From: Mucilaginibacter pallidiroseus
GTDB lineage: Bacteria > Bacteroidota > Bacteroidia > Sphingobacteriales > Sphingobacteriaceae
Length of the DNA: 64,000 nucleotides
Assembly (NCBI RefSeq): GCF_007846085.1
Contig: NZ_VOEJ01000011.1
Coordinates: 1-64,000, forward strand
Reading direction: 5' to 3'
Shown here one piece after another: positions 17,755-26,964 of this stretch. Position numbers and translations under genes: made by a program. The stretch's first letter is position 1, and each line of letters begins with the position of its first letter. A model generated the notes under the pieces. It ran no database searches and was not told the DNA's origin. It worked only from the letters and a program-made list of their open reading frames with translations.

Positions 17755-20334
17755 ATGTTTAATAAATACTTTGTAATCATTATACTTTCAACAATATCAA
17801 TTCTTGCAGTGCCGGAATTTCTTTCGGCGCAAACGGGTAATACCATCTTTCCCGATAGCGTAACGGTGAGCATTCGTCCCCGGTATGACAGTGCCGGCAG
17901 TTTCCATCGCTGGTTTTTTGGCCGGAATTACAGGGAAGAATGGGCCGCACCCGTAAAGCTCCCATTAATAAGGATCTCTGCGTTTGCCGGAGGACTCAAA
18001 CCGGTTAAGGAAGGTGGTGGTCTGCAGTCCACATCATTGCGCCTGACAGACGCCGGGGGACAGGGGTGGGTTATCCGGAGTGTTGAGAAAAAACCTGATA
18101 AAATTTTGCCGGAACAGCTCCGGCAGACCTTTGTGCTTGACTGGTTTGATGATGCCATGAGCAGCCAGCATCCATATGGAGCGCTCGTGATCCCGCCGCT
18201 GGCGGAAGCAGCCGGCGTTCCGCATACCAATCCTGTTATCGGTGTCGTCGTAAATGATCCTGCCTTAGGTGAATACAATAAAAAATTCGAGCATATGGTT
18301 GTTTTGCTCGAAGAAAGGGAACCCGAAGGGAAATCAGAAAACACGGTAAAAATGCAGTCAAAGGTCCTTGCTGACCACGATTACCGGATAGACGGAAAGA
18401 GTTTTTTGAAGGCAAGGATGCTTGACCTCCTTGCGGGCGACTGGGACAGACATGAGGAGCAATGGCGCTGGGTGCTCAGCAACAGCGGGAAAATAAAGCT
18501 CTATACCGGAATTCCGCGGGACCGCGATCAGGTGTTTCACGTTCAGGAGGGTATAGGGCCTTCGATAGCTTCTGTATCCTGGATAAATCCTCTTCTGGAC
18601 GATTTTGACGGCAGTATTCCGCGGCCGAAATATTCACTCGCCAAAACACGGTTCATTCAGCCTTATCCTGATTTTCAATTCTCTTACGAGGACTGGATGC
18701 GGGCTGCCCGTGAGTTTGTAAAAGCCGAAAATGATACAGTTCTTTTTAACGCGCTGAAACGTCTGCCGCCCGAGATTTACGGGATCCGGCATGCTGAACT
18801 TTATGATAAACTGAAAAAGCGGCGTGATCATATCCCGGGTGCGATGGACAGCTATTACAGGTTCGTTAACAGGATCGTTGATCTTCGTCTCTCCGATAAA
18901 GGGGAGCGGATCTCAGTTACCGATGCCGGAGATGGCAGGATGAGGGTAAGAGTTGAGGCGATGAACAGCAAGGGTACAGTGACCTCAGAACTCCTGAACA
19001 TGATCTATGATCCGCAGATCACCAGAGAGATCCGGATCTATGCGCAAGGGGGCAGTGATCAGGTGAGTATCGATATAAAATATTCACCGATCAGGCTGCG
19101 GCTGATCGGGCAGGACGGGAATAAGGAATATGTTATTCACGAATCTTTTAACACGGTAGGGATCTACAGCAAACCTGACAGTATCAGGCTTACTGGGAAA
19201 AAGACAGCTTACCGGGCACATTTATCCGCGGATACCTCCAATACACAATTCGTTCAGAACAATCCCTACAATGTGTGGATGCCGCTGGCCATGGCTGCAG
19301 GAAACAAAGATGACGGCTTACTGATCGGGGCAGGTTTCCGCTATACAGGGCAGAATGGTTTCAGAAAACTCCCTTATGCCACGATGCAGCAGTTAGTGGT
19401 GACTCATTCTTTTGCGACCTCTGCTTTTCGCGTAAACTATCACGGCGAATGGGTCCAGGTCGTAGGGAAGACCGATTTTATGATGGACGCTGTGGTTAAC
19501 GCTCCGAATAATACGCAGAATTTTTTCGGCAGAGGCAACCAAACACCACTGATGAAGTTTCCCGGCTACCGGACATTTTACAGGACCCGGTATGATACTT
19601 ACCGTTTCGAGCCGGCTCTGCGCTGGTGGTTCGGTAAGTCAACATCATTGAGTGCCGGTCCCGGTTTTGAATTCTATCATATGAATTCTGCCGAAAATGC
19701 CGGACGCTTTATCGGCTTATCACCGGCCGCAACCAATAGCTACGACAGTACGACAACCGGAAGGGACAAAGCACATCTTGGCGTGTCCATGCTGTTCAAA
19801 ACGGACCAGCGGGACCAGCGGCTTTTACCTTCCCGCGGATTTTATTTTGAATTGAATATCCGCGCTTACAAAGGGCTGAACAGCTACAGCCGGTCGTTCT
19901 TACAGATCAGGCCGGAGCTGACCTGGTATCAGCGCCTCGACCATGCGGGGGCGCTGATCATAAGCGACCGTGCCGGCGGCGGGATCACAGCGGGAAGCCC
20001 TGCATTCTATCAGTCCCTATTTCTGGGCGGACAGGGGAATCTGCTTGGCTATCTCCAGAACAGGTTTGCAGGCGATCATATGGCCTATAATAATTTCCAG
20101 GCACGTCTGAGACTGTTTAATGTCGCCAGTTATATTATGCCCGGCGAACTGGGCCTGATCGGGTTCAATGACACCGGCCGTGTCTGGGTAAAAGGGGAAG
20201 ATTCAGAAAAATGGCATAACGGAGCAGGCGGCGGAATTTATTTTGCCCCTGCCGGTTTAACCTTGGTCCAGGTGCTTGCAGGCCATTCATCCGAAGGCTG
20301 GTACCCTTATATATCGCTTAACCTGCGGCTCTGA
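17755..20334 (+). CDS. BamA/TamA-like outer-membrane protein with N-terminal globular domain
   Basis: 859 residues from the ATG at 17755, which starts a signal peptide (NKYFVIIILSTISILAVPEFLSAQ). An earlier in-frame TTG at 17569 only adds non-signal sequence. The N-terminal ~430 residues carry a globular region with LKARMLDLLAGDWDRHEEQW and GIPRDRDQVF, a stretch seen in Bacteroidota surface proteins. The C-terminal half is a beta-barrel of the Omp85/bacterial surface antigen type with FLGGQGNLLGYLQNRFAGD and the terminal strand WYPYISLNLRL. It is likely in the outer membrane, with an unknown role in export or envelope assembly. The photolyase-like gene starts 44 bp downstream on the same strand. 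Confidence 0.8.
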   Translation: MFNKYFVIIILSTISILAVPEFLSAQTGNTIFPDSVTVSIRPRYDSAGSFHRWFFGRNYREEWAAPVKLPLIRISAFAGGLKPVKEGGGLQSTSLRLTDAGGQGWVIRSVEKKPDKILPEQLRQTFVLDWFDDAMSSQHPYGALVIPPLAEAAGVPHTNPVIGVVVNDPALGEYNKKFEHMVVLLEEREPEGKSENTVKMQSKVLADHDYRIDGKSFLKARMLDLLAGDWDRHEEQWRWVLSNSGKIKLYTGIPRDRDQVFHVQEGIGPSIASVSWINPLLDDFDGSIPRPKYSLAKTRFIQPYPDFQFSYEDWMRAAREFVKAENDTVLFNALKRLPPEIYGIRHAELYDKLKKRRDHIPGAMDSYYRFVNRIVDLRLSDKGERISVTDAGDGRMRVRVEAMNSKGTVTSELLNMIYDPQITREIRIYAQGGSDQVSIDIKYSPIRLRLIGQDGNKEYVIHESFNTVGIYSKPDSIRLTGKKTAYRAHLSADTSNTQFVQNNPYNVWMPLAMAAGNKDDGLLIGAGFRYTGQNGFRKLPYATMQQLVVTHSFATSAFRVNYHGEWVQVVGKTDFMMDAVVNAPNNTQNFFGRGNQTPLMKFPGYRTFYRTRYDTYRFEPALRWWFGKSTSLSAGPGFEFYHMNSAENAGRFIGLSPAATNSYDSTTTGRDKAHLGVSMLFKTDQRDQRLLPSRGFYFELNIRAYKGLNSYSRSFLQIRPELTWYQRLDHAGALIISDRAGGGITAGSPAFYQSLFLGGQGNLLGYLQNRFAGDHMAYNNFQARLRLFNVASYIMPGELGLIGFNDTGRVWVKGEDSEKWHNGAGGGIYFAPAGLTLVQVLAGHSSEGWYPYISLNLRL

Positions 20335-20378
20335 CAAAGGCAGTCAATATGATTAAATGATCACTAATTTTTTTTACC

Positions 20379-21617
20379 ATGAATGACAACACTATTATGG
20401 TCTGGTTCAGAAACGACCTCCGTATCTATGATAACGAGGTGATCTCTGGGGCGCTGCGTAAGGCTGAAAGGATCTTACCCGTATACATATTTGATCCATA
20501 TTACTTTGGAAAGAACGAATATGGCTTTTTTCGGACAGGGAGTTTCCGCGGCAGATTTCTGCTGGAATCCGTCGCTGCTCTCCGCGCAAAATTCAGGGCG
20601 GCCGGCAGTGACCTTATCGTAAGAACGGGCGATCCTGCCGACCTCATACCACGGCTGGCGGAACAGTATCAGGTATCTTCTGTTTACCATCATGCAGAGA
20701 TGACGCCTTATGAAAACGCTGTCTCAGGGAAAACGGAACAGCTGCTTTGGAAAATGCAGATCACCCTGCGATACTTCAGTCCGGACACCCTTTATCGCAA
20801 AGAAGATCTTCCTTTTCGTATCTCAGATATCCCCGATGATTTTGGTGTATTCAAAAAAAAGCTGATCAGGGACAGTCAAATCCGGCCCCTAATGACGGAA
20901 GTGCACGATCTGCGAACCCCCGTGATACTCAACCCGGGAGAAATTCCGATACTTTCAAAGCTTGGCGTACCGGCGTCCTGCATTGATCCCGCTGTCGGCG
21001 GACGTTATACCGGAGGAGAAGAAGCGGCGTTCGCACGGCTCCATGCGCTTCAAACAGCACTGACCAATGGCTACACCAACATTTGTCCGGACGATCTTAC
21101 CCCATGGTTGACGTTCGGGTGTATATCACCGGCGAGGATATTCTGGAGCATTACCAGATCGGTTAGCGGTAAACATACCGGATTTACGGGTAAGGTCGTT
21201 TGCGGTCTTATCCGGAGGGACCATTACAAATTTCTTTTTAAACGAAAACAACTCGAGGCTAAAGCCGATCTTAATGAGGAAACGGCAAAGATGTCAGGCA
21301 GGCAAAAGAAGGTGTTCGAGCAGTGGAAAAATGGCGAAACAGGTGAATCGTCGGTGGATGCGGCCATGAAGGAACTGAATGCTACCGGACACCTGAACAA
21401 TGTTTCAAGAGAAATCACGGCATTATATCTTATCCGCAACCTTAATAAACACTGGAAGAAAGGAGCGGCGCTGTACGAAGAGAGACTGATCGACTATTCC
21501 CTATCAATAGATTCCGGTCACTGGCACCGCCTTGCCGGCGTTGAAAAGAAGGAAAAGAAAGCCCGGCTCACATTCAGCGAATCGCCTGAAATCCTTTATG
21601 ACCGGCCTCATCAATAG
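20379..21617 (+). CDS. Cryptochrome/photolyase family protein, divergent CRY-DASH type
   Basis: 412 residues, somewhat short for CRY-DASH (usually 430-500). The N-terminal alpha/beta antenna domain begins VWFRNDLRIYDNE; the helical FAD domain contains GGEEAAFARL, LTPWLTFGCISPARIFW and MKELNATGHLNN. Several positions conserved in CRY-DASH look altered. The usual RGRQ, DWRWGA and NWGNW stretches appear as VSRE, HWKKGA and DSGHW, so flavin binding or the electron-transfer tryptophan chain may be changed (comparison from memory). It may repair or sense blue-light damage, or have a different redox role. It is cotranscribed with the BamA-like gene behind an FNR-type box. Confidence 0.85.
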   Translation: MNDNTIMVWFRNDLRIYDNEVISGALRKAERILPVYIFDPYYFGKNEYGFFRTGSFRGRFLLESVAALRAKFRAAGSDLIVRTGDPADLIPRLAEQYQVSSVYHHAEMTPYENAVSGKTEQLLWKMQITLRYFSPDTLYRKEDLPFRISDIPDDFGVFKKKLIRDSQIRPLMTEVHDLRTPVILNPGEIPILSKLGVPASCIDPAVGGRYTGGEEAAFARLHALQTALTNGYTNICPDDLTPWLTFGCISPARIFWSITRSVSGKHTGFTGKVVCGLIRRDHYKFLFKRKQLEAKADLNEETAKMSGRQKKVFEQWKNGETGESSVDAAMKELNATGHLNNVSREITALYLIRNLNKHWKKGAALYEERLIDYSLSIDSGHWHRLAGVEKKEKKARLTFSESPEILYDRPHQ

Positions 21618-21619
21618 GC

Positions 21620-22009
21620 TCAGCGCTCCTCGAAAAGACCGATAATCTGGTCATCTTTCAGCTGCACATGACAAAACGCGAAGCCTGAGCGAGGGAATTT
21701 GATGTCAGCGACGAGGCGCGCGCCCTCGTTCAGCAGCCTGTCCAGCGATTGCTGCAGGTCCGGTACCCGGAAACTGATCACCGTATTCCCGTTTTTAAAC
21801 ATGTTTTCCGGAGGGAAAGAACCTGTGCCATAAAATTCAAGCAAAGTCCCATCTTCCAGCTGACACAGCTTCAGGCCGGGTTCTTCCAATATGTTTTTAG
21901 CGTTCAGGATAGTTGTTGCGAAACGTTCTATCGGAGATCCTTTTGCGGTTTCTCCCCTGAATGAAAGCCGGTATAAGCTGTTTGTTTTTTTCATTTCCCT
22001 GGTTGCCAT
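21620..22009 (-). CDS. VOC (glyoxalase/bleomycin-resistance fold) family protein
   Basis: 129 residues, or 124 if started at the second ATG (21994). The sequence follows one vicinal-oxygen-chelate module: FATTILNAKNILEEPGLKLCQLEDGTLLEFYG, then VISFRVPDLQQSLDRLLNEGARLVADIKF and FCHVQLKDDQIIGLFE. Only part of the usual metal ligands (H/E...E) are obvious, so enzymatic activity is uncertain. It lies tail to tail with the photolyase-like gene (2 bp apart) and downstream of the DUF5686 gene's terminus in opposite polarity to the former. Confidence 0.7.
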   Translation of the reverse strand: MATREMKKTNSLYRLSFRGETAKGSPIERFATTILNAKNILEEPGLKLCQLEDGTLLEFYGTGSFPPENMFKNGNTVISFRVPDLQQSLDRLLNEGARLVADIKFPRSGFAFCHVQLKDDQIIGLFEER

Positions 22010-22053
22010 ACTTTTTTAAGCCGCATCTGATCGGTCATTAGCGTGCGTTTGTG

Positions 22054-24609
22054 TTAGAATTCGAATTTTACATAGAACCTGATGCCTGACCTGATCACGT
22101 CGGGATGATCCAGGTAACTGAAGCGATGAACGTAATCGACCCTGAGCAGTTTGAAAATATTGGCGATGCCGAAACTTCCTTCCATATAAGGGCCGTTATC
22201 GAGGGTATAGGTCACCTGGCGGTCCGCGGTCACAGGAAGCTGCAGCAGGTCGGGATGAACGGCCGGGTTATTTTCCGCCCTGAGGCCGCCCCAGACGCTT
22301 TTGAAGTTGATCACCTCGCGCCATTTCAGTGCCCTGATCAGCGGAATCTTATTGAAAAAGAACCCATTGAAATGATGGTCTACAAAAAGACTAACATTAT
22401 GGTCGCTCACGAATTCCAGAAAATTCATGAGATTATACGAATAAAACTGGAAGGCATAACTCTGGTTTGCGCGAAGAATGTCAAGCAGCGGGAACGGTGC
22501 CCGCCCGAAGATCTGTGTGCCTTCGATCCTGATATCGGTATAGCCAAGGCGGGACAGATAAAACCGCTTGTCTGCACTGCCGGTAATATTCGAGTAACTA
22601 TAGGAACCACCCCAAAGATTTTTGATACCCTGTGTGTAGTCCAAGGTTAGGATAGGGTATCTGTCCGGTATAGGTGTTCGGTAAAGTTTTCCCTGATAAA
22701 ATTTTTCATGCGGTGCGTAACGAATTTGAGCGGATATCTCCGTTGTGTGAAGCGTTCCGATCCGGTTTTCATTACCGTCCGTCACGTTTTTAAAATAAAG
22801 TTCTCCCGCAGGGGACTGATCCCATTTCTTAAAGCCCAGCCGGTAGGAGAGATGATTTTCAAATTCATGGACATAGTCTATCTTGAAAAGGTCATTGTAG
22901 AGCCAAAGATTATTATCGCCCCTTTTAAATGACAACAGGAAATTGTCTTCCTGCACGAACTGCAGTTCCTGTCCGGGGATCTTGGTGTCGTGCTGGTAGC
23001 TTGCCCGGATGTAATTCTGCGGGAACCGGTAGATCGATCTGTTGTTCAGCGAATAAGTGCCGCTAAGGAAATATTTGAATCGCTCGTCTTTAAACCCGTA
23101 AGCGCCGTAGGTCTCGAAATAATATCGTTTGCTGAGACCGGTGGTCGTGCGTCCCCCGAGACGGAGTCGAAATCCTTCGACCGGATTGAAGCTGTAGAAG
23201 GTATTTACGGGGCCCGTTTCAAACCATCCGAAATTCTTGTAGCCGGCAAGCAGTAGAGTGACGAGGTCCATTGTACGGCGGAATGACCTGAGGTTTTGAA
23301 GACTGTCGATGTTTTTGTACACATCTTTCTGGGCACTGGTCAGCGTATCGAAACGGTTTGTATCCCAGTACGCTTCACCTTTTTCTTGGGCATCCGCATT
23401 TACGATCAGATCGCCGCCCTGATAAAACTCCCTGGGTTTGGGCTGATCTACTTTAAAGTCCCTGACGGAGACATCCCGTTCTCCGAGTATTCCGCCTCCC
23501 TTGTTTTTGCTGATACCGAATTCCATTTTCAGATTACTGCCGCTGAGGTAATATTTGTTCCCCGGACCTTTGCTGAAAGACAGGTTGGCTTCCATTCTCC
23601 TGACAAAATTGAGATTGATATGCCTGTTTACGGTAAGCCGGGCTCCCTCGACAGCATAACGGCCGTCGAGCGTGATAAAGATATGCCCCTCAAAAAGCAT
23701 ATCTGTAGTATTTCTCGGTGTGAAACTCAATTCAACAAGGTTGGGCTGCTGATCTTTAAGCGTATCCGTAATGAAAAATTTATAATATCCGGGAGCACCG
23801 TCGGCGATAGGGCTGGGCAGCTGGTTACCTAAAAGGGATATGTTGTTATCGTAAATATTGATGTTTTGATAAAGGCGGTTGAAATAGGTCGTTAATCCCT
23901 GGTTATCCACGAAATTTTCATCAAATTTAACCTGTTTTTCTGCAAGGATGACCTGCTTTTTCCTTTCGGGGTCTTTCTGATAAAAAACATCGGACAGTTT
24001 TTCTTCCATGTACAACGGCAAAAGGTTTTTACCGCCGATCTCGGTGGAATCCTGGTTTTTGAACATGAACTTATAGTTTTTAAAAACACGCTTGTTCACA
24101 AACTTTTCAGAAAGGTTGCTCAGTGAAAAGAACATCTTTTCGTACTGGCTGTATTGCGTATAGGAATAACTCTCTATCCGGTTCTCTTTTTTATGGGCGA
24201 TTACTTTCCGTATTAGCTCCACAGCGGGATTATTGCGGTTCGTGTAACGTTTACGCCTGCCGCTCCGGACGACAACAGCCTGAAGCGTCTGACTTACGGG
24301 ATTCATAGTAAAATCGATGCGCTGGTCCTTGCCCGGAATAATATCCCTTGACTGTGCTTCGTAACCAAGATAAGAGGCGCGTACTGCGCTGGCGGAACCG
24401 TCGAGGGACAGACTGTAACTCCCGTCTTTACCCGTACTGACACCCCGCGATGTACCCGGAACCGCAATTGTCACCAGCATCAGCGGTTCCCTGGTCCTTG
24501 CATCGCGCACGATACCATGAACGGAAGTGATGGTTTGCCCTGATGCTGCACAGGGGGCAGCGAGACAGAATAACAGGAATAGTTTAAGACGGTACATGAT
24601 ATTGCTCAT
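22054..24609 (-). CDS. DUF5686 outer-membrane protein with N-terminal carboxypeptidase-regulatory-like domain
   Basis: 851 residues with a signal peptide (LKLFLLFCLAAPCAASGQ). Next is a CarboxypepD_reg-like beta-sandwich (TSVHGIVRDARTREPLMLVTIAVPGT, GKDGSYSLSL, about residues 28-110). The long DUF5686 region follows, with RKRYTNRNNPAVELIRKVIAHKKENR and YSYTQYSQYEKM, ending in barrel-like strands (GIRFYVKFEF). These proteins are widespread in Bacteroidota envelopes; their role is unknown. An FNR-type box lies 88 bp upstream (24697-24710). The VOC gene follows 44 bp downstream on the same strand. Confidence 0.88.
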   Translation of the reverse strand: MSNIMYRLKLFLLFCLAAPCAASGQTITSVHGIVRDARTREPLMLVTIAVPGTSRGVSTGKDGSYSLSLDGSASAVRASYLGYEAQSRDIIPGKDQRIDFTMNPVSQTLQAVVVRSGRRKRYTNRNNPAVELIRKVIAHKKENRIESYSYTQYSQYEKMFFSLSNLSEKFVNKRVFKNYKFMFKNQDSTEIGGKNLLPLYMEEKLSDVFYQKDPERKKQVILAEKQVKFDENFVDNQGLTTYFNRLYQNINIYDNNISLLGNQLPSPIADGAPGYYKFFITDTLKDQQPNLVELSFTPRNTTDMLFEGHIFITLDGRYAVEGARLTVNRHINLNFVRRMEANLSFSKGPGNKYYLSGSNLKMEFGISKNKGGGILGERDVSVRDFKVDQPKPREFYQGGDLIVNADAQEKGEAYWDTNRFDTLTSAQKDVYKNIDSLQNLRSFRRTMDLVTLLLAGYKNFGWFETGPVNTFYSFNPVEGFRLRLGGRTTTGLSKRYYFETYGAYGFKDERFKYFLSGTYSLNNRSIYRFPQNYIRASYQHDTKIPGQELQFVQEDNFLLSFKRGDNNLWLYNDLFKIDYVHEFENHLSYRLGFKKWDQSPAGELYFKNVTDGNENRIGTLHTTEISAQIRYAPHEKFYQGKLYRTPIPDRYPILTLDYTQGIKNLWGGSYSYSNITGSADKRFYLSRLGYTDIRIEGTQIFGRAPFPLLDILRANQSYAFQFYSYNLMNFLEFVSDHNVSLFVDHHFNGFFFNKIPLIRALKWREVINFKSVWGGLRAENNPAVHPDLLQLPVTADRQVTYTLDNGPYMEGSFGIANIFKLLRVDYVHRFSYLDHPDVIRSGIRFYVKFEF

Positions 24610-24696
24610 TATTTACCGGGCATTTAATTTGCCGCTGATAATTCAAAGTTCCTTTTATGACAGCGCCGGAATTTTGATTAAAGACAAAAAAGAATG

Positions 24697-24710
24697 TTGA
24701 CTTTTATCAA
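24697..24710 (-). promoter_or_regulatory. FNR-type box upstream of the DUF5686 gene
   Basis: TTGACTTTTATCAA matches TTGAY-N4-ATCAA and nearly repeats the 17562 box. It is 88 bp upstream of the ATG at 24609. Confidence 0.5.
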
Positions 24711-24724
24711 TATTCTTATAAATG

Positions 24725-24754
24725 ACAAGGCAGCATCTGCAGACGCTGCCTTGT
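24725..24754. terminator. Hairpin between the outer-membrane protein genes
   Basis: A 10-bp perfect stem ACAAGGCAGC / GCTGCCTTGT with a 10-base loop, 25 bp past the stop of the 24779-25336 gene. The T run on the minus strand is weak (CATTTATAAG), so termination is probable but not certain. Confidence 0.6.
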
Positions 24755-24778
24755 AAAAAAGTGGTTCAGGATCATCCC

Positions 24779-25336
24779 TTAAAGGCCGAAACCATATGCG
24801 ACCCTAAGACCGAGAAAGTTGTTCCATCCTCCGCCAGTATTGAATTTTGAATTGCCTTCCCACCGGATGCCGGCGTCGATATAATTTGAACCTGCAGGAA
24901 ACTGATAGCCCACCTGCGGAGCATAAGTGAAAGCGGTTGATTTATCATAACCTCCTTTTCCCTTATTGAAAAGGAAAGATGCACCAGCCTGCCCCTGTAC
25001 GTAGAAATTCCCGGCGGCAAAATATTTAAGACCTGCTTTCAACGGAAGCATCTGGAGGTCCCGGGGATTTGCTGCATCATCTTTTGCAAAGAAGTTGTTG
25101 AAGCCTGCATTCCCGACAAAATACAATGATTTTCCTGAGATTGGTACATCAGCCTGAATGGATCCGCCAATGCTCCAGTCGTAACGATGATGCATTGCCC
25201 CAACAGGAATACCTGCATCCGGACCGATACTAATGTAAGCAGATGGCGTTGTTTTTTCGCTTTGTGCAAATGCGCTCTTTAAATGTAGCGGTGCGATAAT
25301 AATAAGTGTCAGAAGAGATTTAATTAAGTTTTTCAT
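24779..25336 (-). CDS. Small outer-membrane beta-barrel protein
   Basis: 185 residues from the ATG at 25336, which begins a clear signal peptide (MKNLIKSLLTLIIIAPLHLKSAFAQ). Codons back to 25411 are in frame but not signal-like. The mature part alternates hydrophobic and polar residues (YISIGPDAGIPVGAMHHRYDWSIGGSIQADVPI, PLKAGLKYFAAGNFYVQGQAGASF) and ends in an aromatic-type strand (FLGLRVAYGFGL), like small eight-stranded OmpA/OmpX-type barrels. Function unknown. Two tandem FNR-type boxes precede it. Confidence 0.8.
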   Translation of the reverse strand: MKNLIKSLLTLIIIAPLHLKSAFAQSEKTTPSAYISIGPDAGIPVGAMHHRYDWSIGGSIQADVPISGKSLYFVGNAGFNNFFAKDDAANPRDLQMLPLKAGLKYFAAGNFYVQGQAGASFLFNKGKGGYDKSTAFTYAPQVGYQFPAGSNYIDAGIRWEGNSKFNTGGGWNNFLGLRVAYGFGL

Positions 25337-25374
25337 AATTGTTGTTATTAATAAAATAAAATGTTCGAACGAAA

Positions 25375-25441
25375 CAAAAATGATGGTAAATGCCGGCTGA
25401 ACTGATGACATTCATCAAAAAAGAGATTTGATAATAGTCAA
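25375..25441 (-). promoter_or_regulatory. Two tandem FNR-type boxes and -7 element
   Basis: TTGATAATAGTCAA at 25428-25441 and the near match ATGACATTCATCAA at 25405-25418 lie 98 and 75 bp upstream of the outer-membrane protein start. A CATTTTTG element (25382-25375) resembles the TAnnTTTG box and puts the nearer site at about -43. Confidence 0.5.
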
Positions 25442-25705
25442 TGCATTTGTTTGACCGGCCACCCTTTGGTAACATTCCGTTTTCTTTATTACGGGACGGG
25501 ACCGGGAGCTGAAGAATCCTGGTAAATGGGGGAACAAACATTAATTTATTGACGATTGATCTTACAGGTCAACAGATATTTATTGCAAAAGTCAATGATT
25601 ACCGTTTGATGATTTTCTAGTTTTACAGCAAGCTTAAGCCGGTTTGCGTCCTACGCACCGACAGCAGGTTAGCCGATCAACAAATATTTACATCATATCT
25701 TTACC

Positions 25706-25897
25706 ATGAAAACAATTAAGCCGGTAGGTCCGGAACAGAACAAAGATGGTAGGCTTAATGCCAGAAAGGGCAGGGCTTATCCCAACAGAGAAAAAATGTT
25801 GCCACAAAAGCCCGCCGCTATATCTCAAACAGGCAGCGGAGGTTTCCGCCCGGAGCCCGGAATGATGTTCGCGATGCTTTGGAATAATTTGTTCTGA
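25706..25897 (+). CDS. Possible small protein
   Basis: 63 codons beginning MKTIKPVGPEQNKDG. No hydrophobic segment, strongly basic and Pro/Gly-rich; ends FAMLWNNLF. The upstream A/T-rich leader (ACATCATATCTTTACC) is compatible with a Bacteroidota start, and it lies alone in a ~680-base gap. No family is recognised and the composition is not strongly protein-like, so this is a tentative call. Confidence 0.25.
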   Translation: MKTIKPVGPEQNKDGRLNARKGRAYPNREKMLPQKPAAISQTGSGGFRPEPGMMFAMLWNNLF

Positions 25898-26019
25898 CCT
25901 GTGCCGGAAACCGCCGCCACAGCCTTGTAAGCGGATTGCTGCAGTGCTTTACGTCACTGAGGACCGGTTACCTTCTCCAGGGGATATCATTATGACCAGA
26001 GCATTATCCTTTGATATCT

Positions 26020-26700
26020 TCAACGCTTCCTTACCCTGCTGAGGGTTTCCGGTTTTATCCCGAGATAGGAAGCAAGCATGTTTTGAGAAAAACGTTGTAT
26101 GTATTCAGGATAGCAACTGATCAGGTCTTGATACTTTTCCTCTGCTGTCATGCTTATTGCGGCATGAATTCTCTTTTGCGTAGCGATGGCCAGCTGCTTA
26201 TTTTGCAGACGTGTCATTTCGGCGACAGCGGGGATGGCTTGTCCCAGCGCGTCAAGCTGACCGGGTGTGAACTGAACAATATGGGTTTTCTCGATCGCCT
26301 CAATATTGTAGATTGAGGAAGTTTGCAAACCCATGCTTTCACGGTCTGCGATCCAGCTGTTCTCCGTACCCAGGATAACGATCGCTTCCTGTCCCCGCTC
26401 ATTAACAGAGTACATTTTTAAAGCACCATTTGTCACAAAACTCATGTACCTGCAAACATCCCCTTCCTGCAGCAGGTACTGCCTTTTACGGAGAGTCTTG
26501 AATTTGGCAGCGTTGAGAACAATGCTTATTTCCTCGTCTGACAATCGTAAACCGGTCAGTTGCTGGATATATGTGCACAGGATATTAAAGGATTTTTCCT
26601 TTATGCCCTGATCGCAAATAAATTTGATACCCGGAACAGGCCGCAGGCCTATACCTGCAACACTTAAGGCAGGAATTATTTTTGACGCTTCCATAATCAT
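26020..26700 (-). CDS. Crp/Fnr-family transcriptional regulator
   Basis: 226 residues from the ATG at 26700; a second ATG at 26694 is close. A cyclic-nucleotide-binding-type beta-roll (QYLLQEGDVCRYMSFVTNGALKMYSV) is followed by a dimerisation helix and an HTH at the C-terminus (SQNMLASYLGIKPETLSRVRKR). The recognition helix contains E-x-x-S-R, the same residues E. coli FNR uses to read TTGAT. The FNR N-terminal cysteine cluster is absent, so oxygen is not sensed in the FNR way. It is a plausible reader of the FNR-type boxes between 10.4 and 25.4 kb (inference). Its own upstream region carries a -24-like element and a CGGTATATCG dyad. Confidence 0.88.
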   Translation of the reverse strand: MIMEASKIIPALSVAGIGLRPVPGIKFICDQGIKEKSFNILCTYIQQLTGLRLSDEEISIVLNAAKFKTLRKRQYLLQEGDVCRYMSFVTNGALKMYSVNERGQEAIVILGTENSWIADRESMGLQTSSIYNIEAIEKTHIVQFTPGQLDALGQAIPAVAEMTRLQNKQLAIATQKRIHAAISMTAEEKYQDLISCYPEYIQRFSQNMLASYLGIKPETLSRVRKR

Positions 26701-26722
26701 AGATATTTATGAACCCCATATG

Positions 26723-26803
26723 CCAAAATAAATGCCATTGTATTAATGTGCTAATTATCAGTATTTTATAATTTATATCATCTAAATTTCTAACGGTATA
26801 TCG
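26723..26803 (-). promoter_or_regulatory. Candidate sigma-54-type promoter and activator site for the Crp/Fnr gene
   Basis: On the minus strand TGGCAT-N5-TTGG (26737-26723) resembles a -24/-12 promoter with a degenerate -12. An imperfect CGAAATATCG-type dyad (CGGTATATCG, 26794-26803) lies about 88 bp upstream of the predicted start. Transcription would start only ~11 bp before the ATG at 26700. Confidence 0.35.
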
Positions 26804-26872
26804 CCGAACGACTTCATCTCATCTGTTATGACCGCTGCGGCATTTCTTTGAATTTTTTAAAGCCCGGGCACA

Positions 26873-26939
26873 TTCTGAATTTTTCTATCCGGAAATTCAG
26901 AAGGCAATCCATTACGTGAAGGACTGAAAATGGATTGCC
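26873..26939. repeat. Two adjacent perfect inverted repeats
   Basis: TTCTGAATTT (26873-26882) pairs with AAATTCAGAA (26893-26902). Directly beside it GGCAATCCATT (26903-26913) pairs perfectly with AATGGATTGCC (26929-26939). Together with the terminator at 26965-26994 they form three consecutive hairpins between the NAD(P)-binding protein gene and the Crp/Fnr gene. They could stabilise or end a transcript; the role is unknown. Confidence 0.6.
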
Positions 26940-26964
26940 CCGTTAAATTCGCTATAAGGCGACG

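Noticed and set aside
22105..23832. Long plus-strand frames opposite the DUF5686 gene
   Set aside because: Shadows of the DUF5686 frame; no signal, domain or regulatory element belongs to them.
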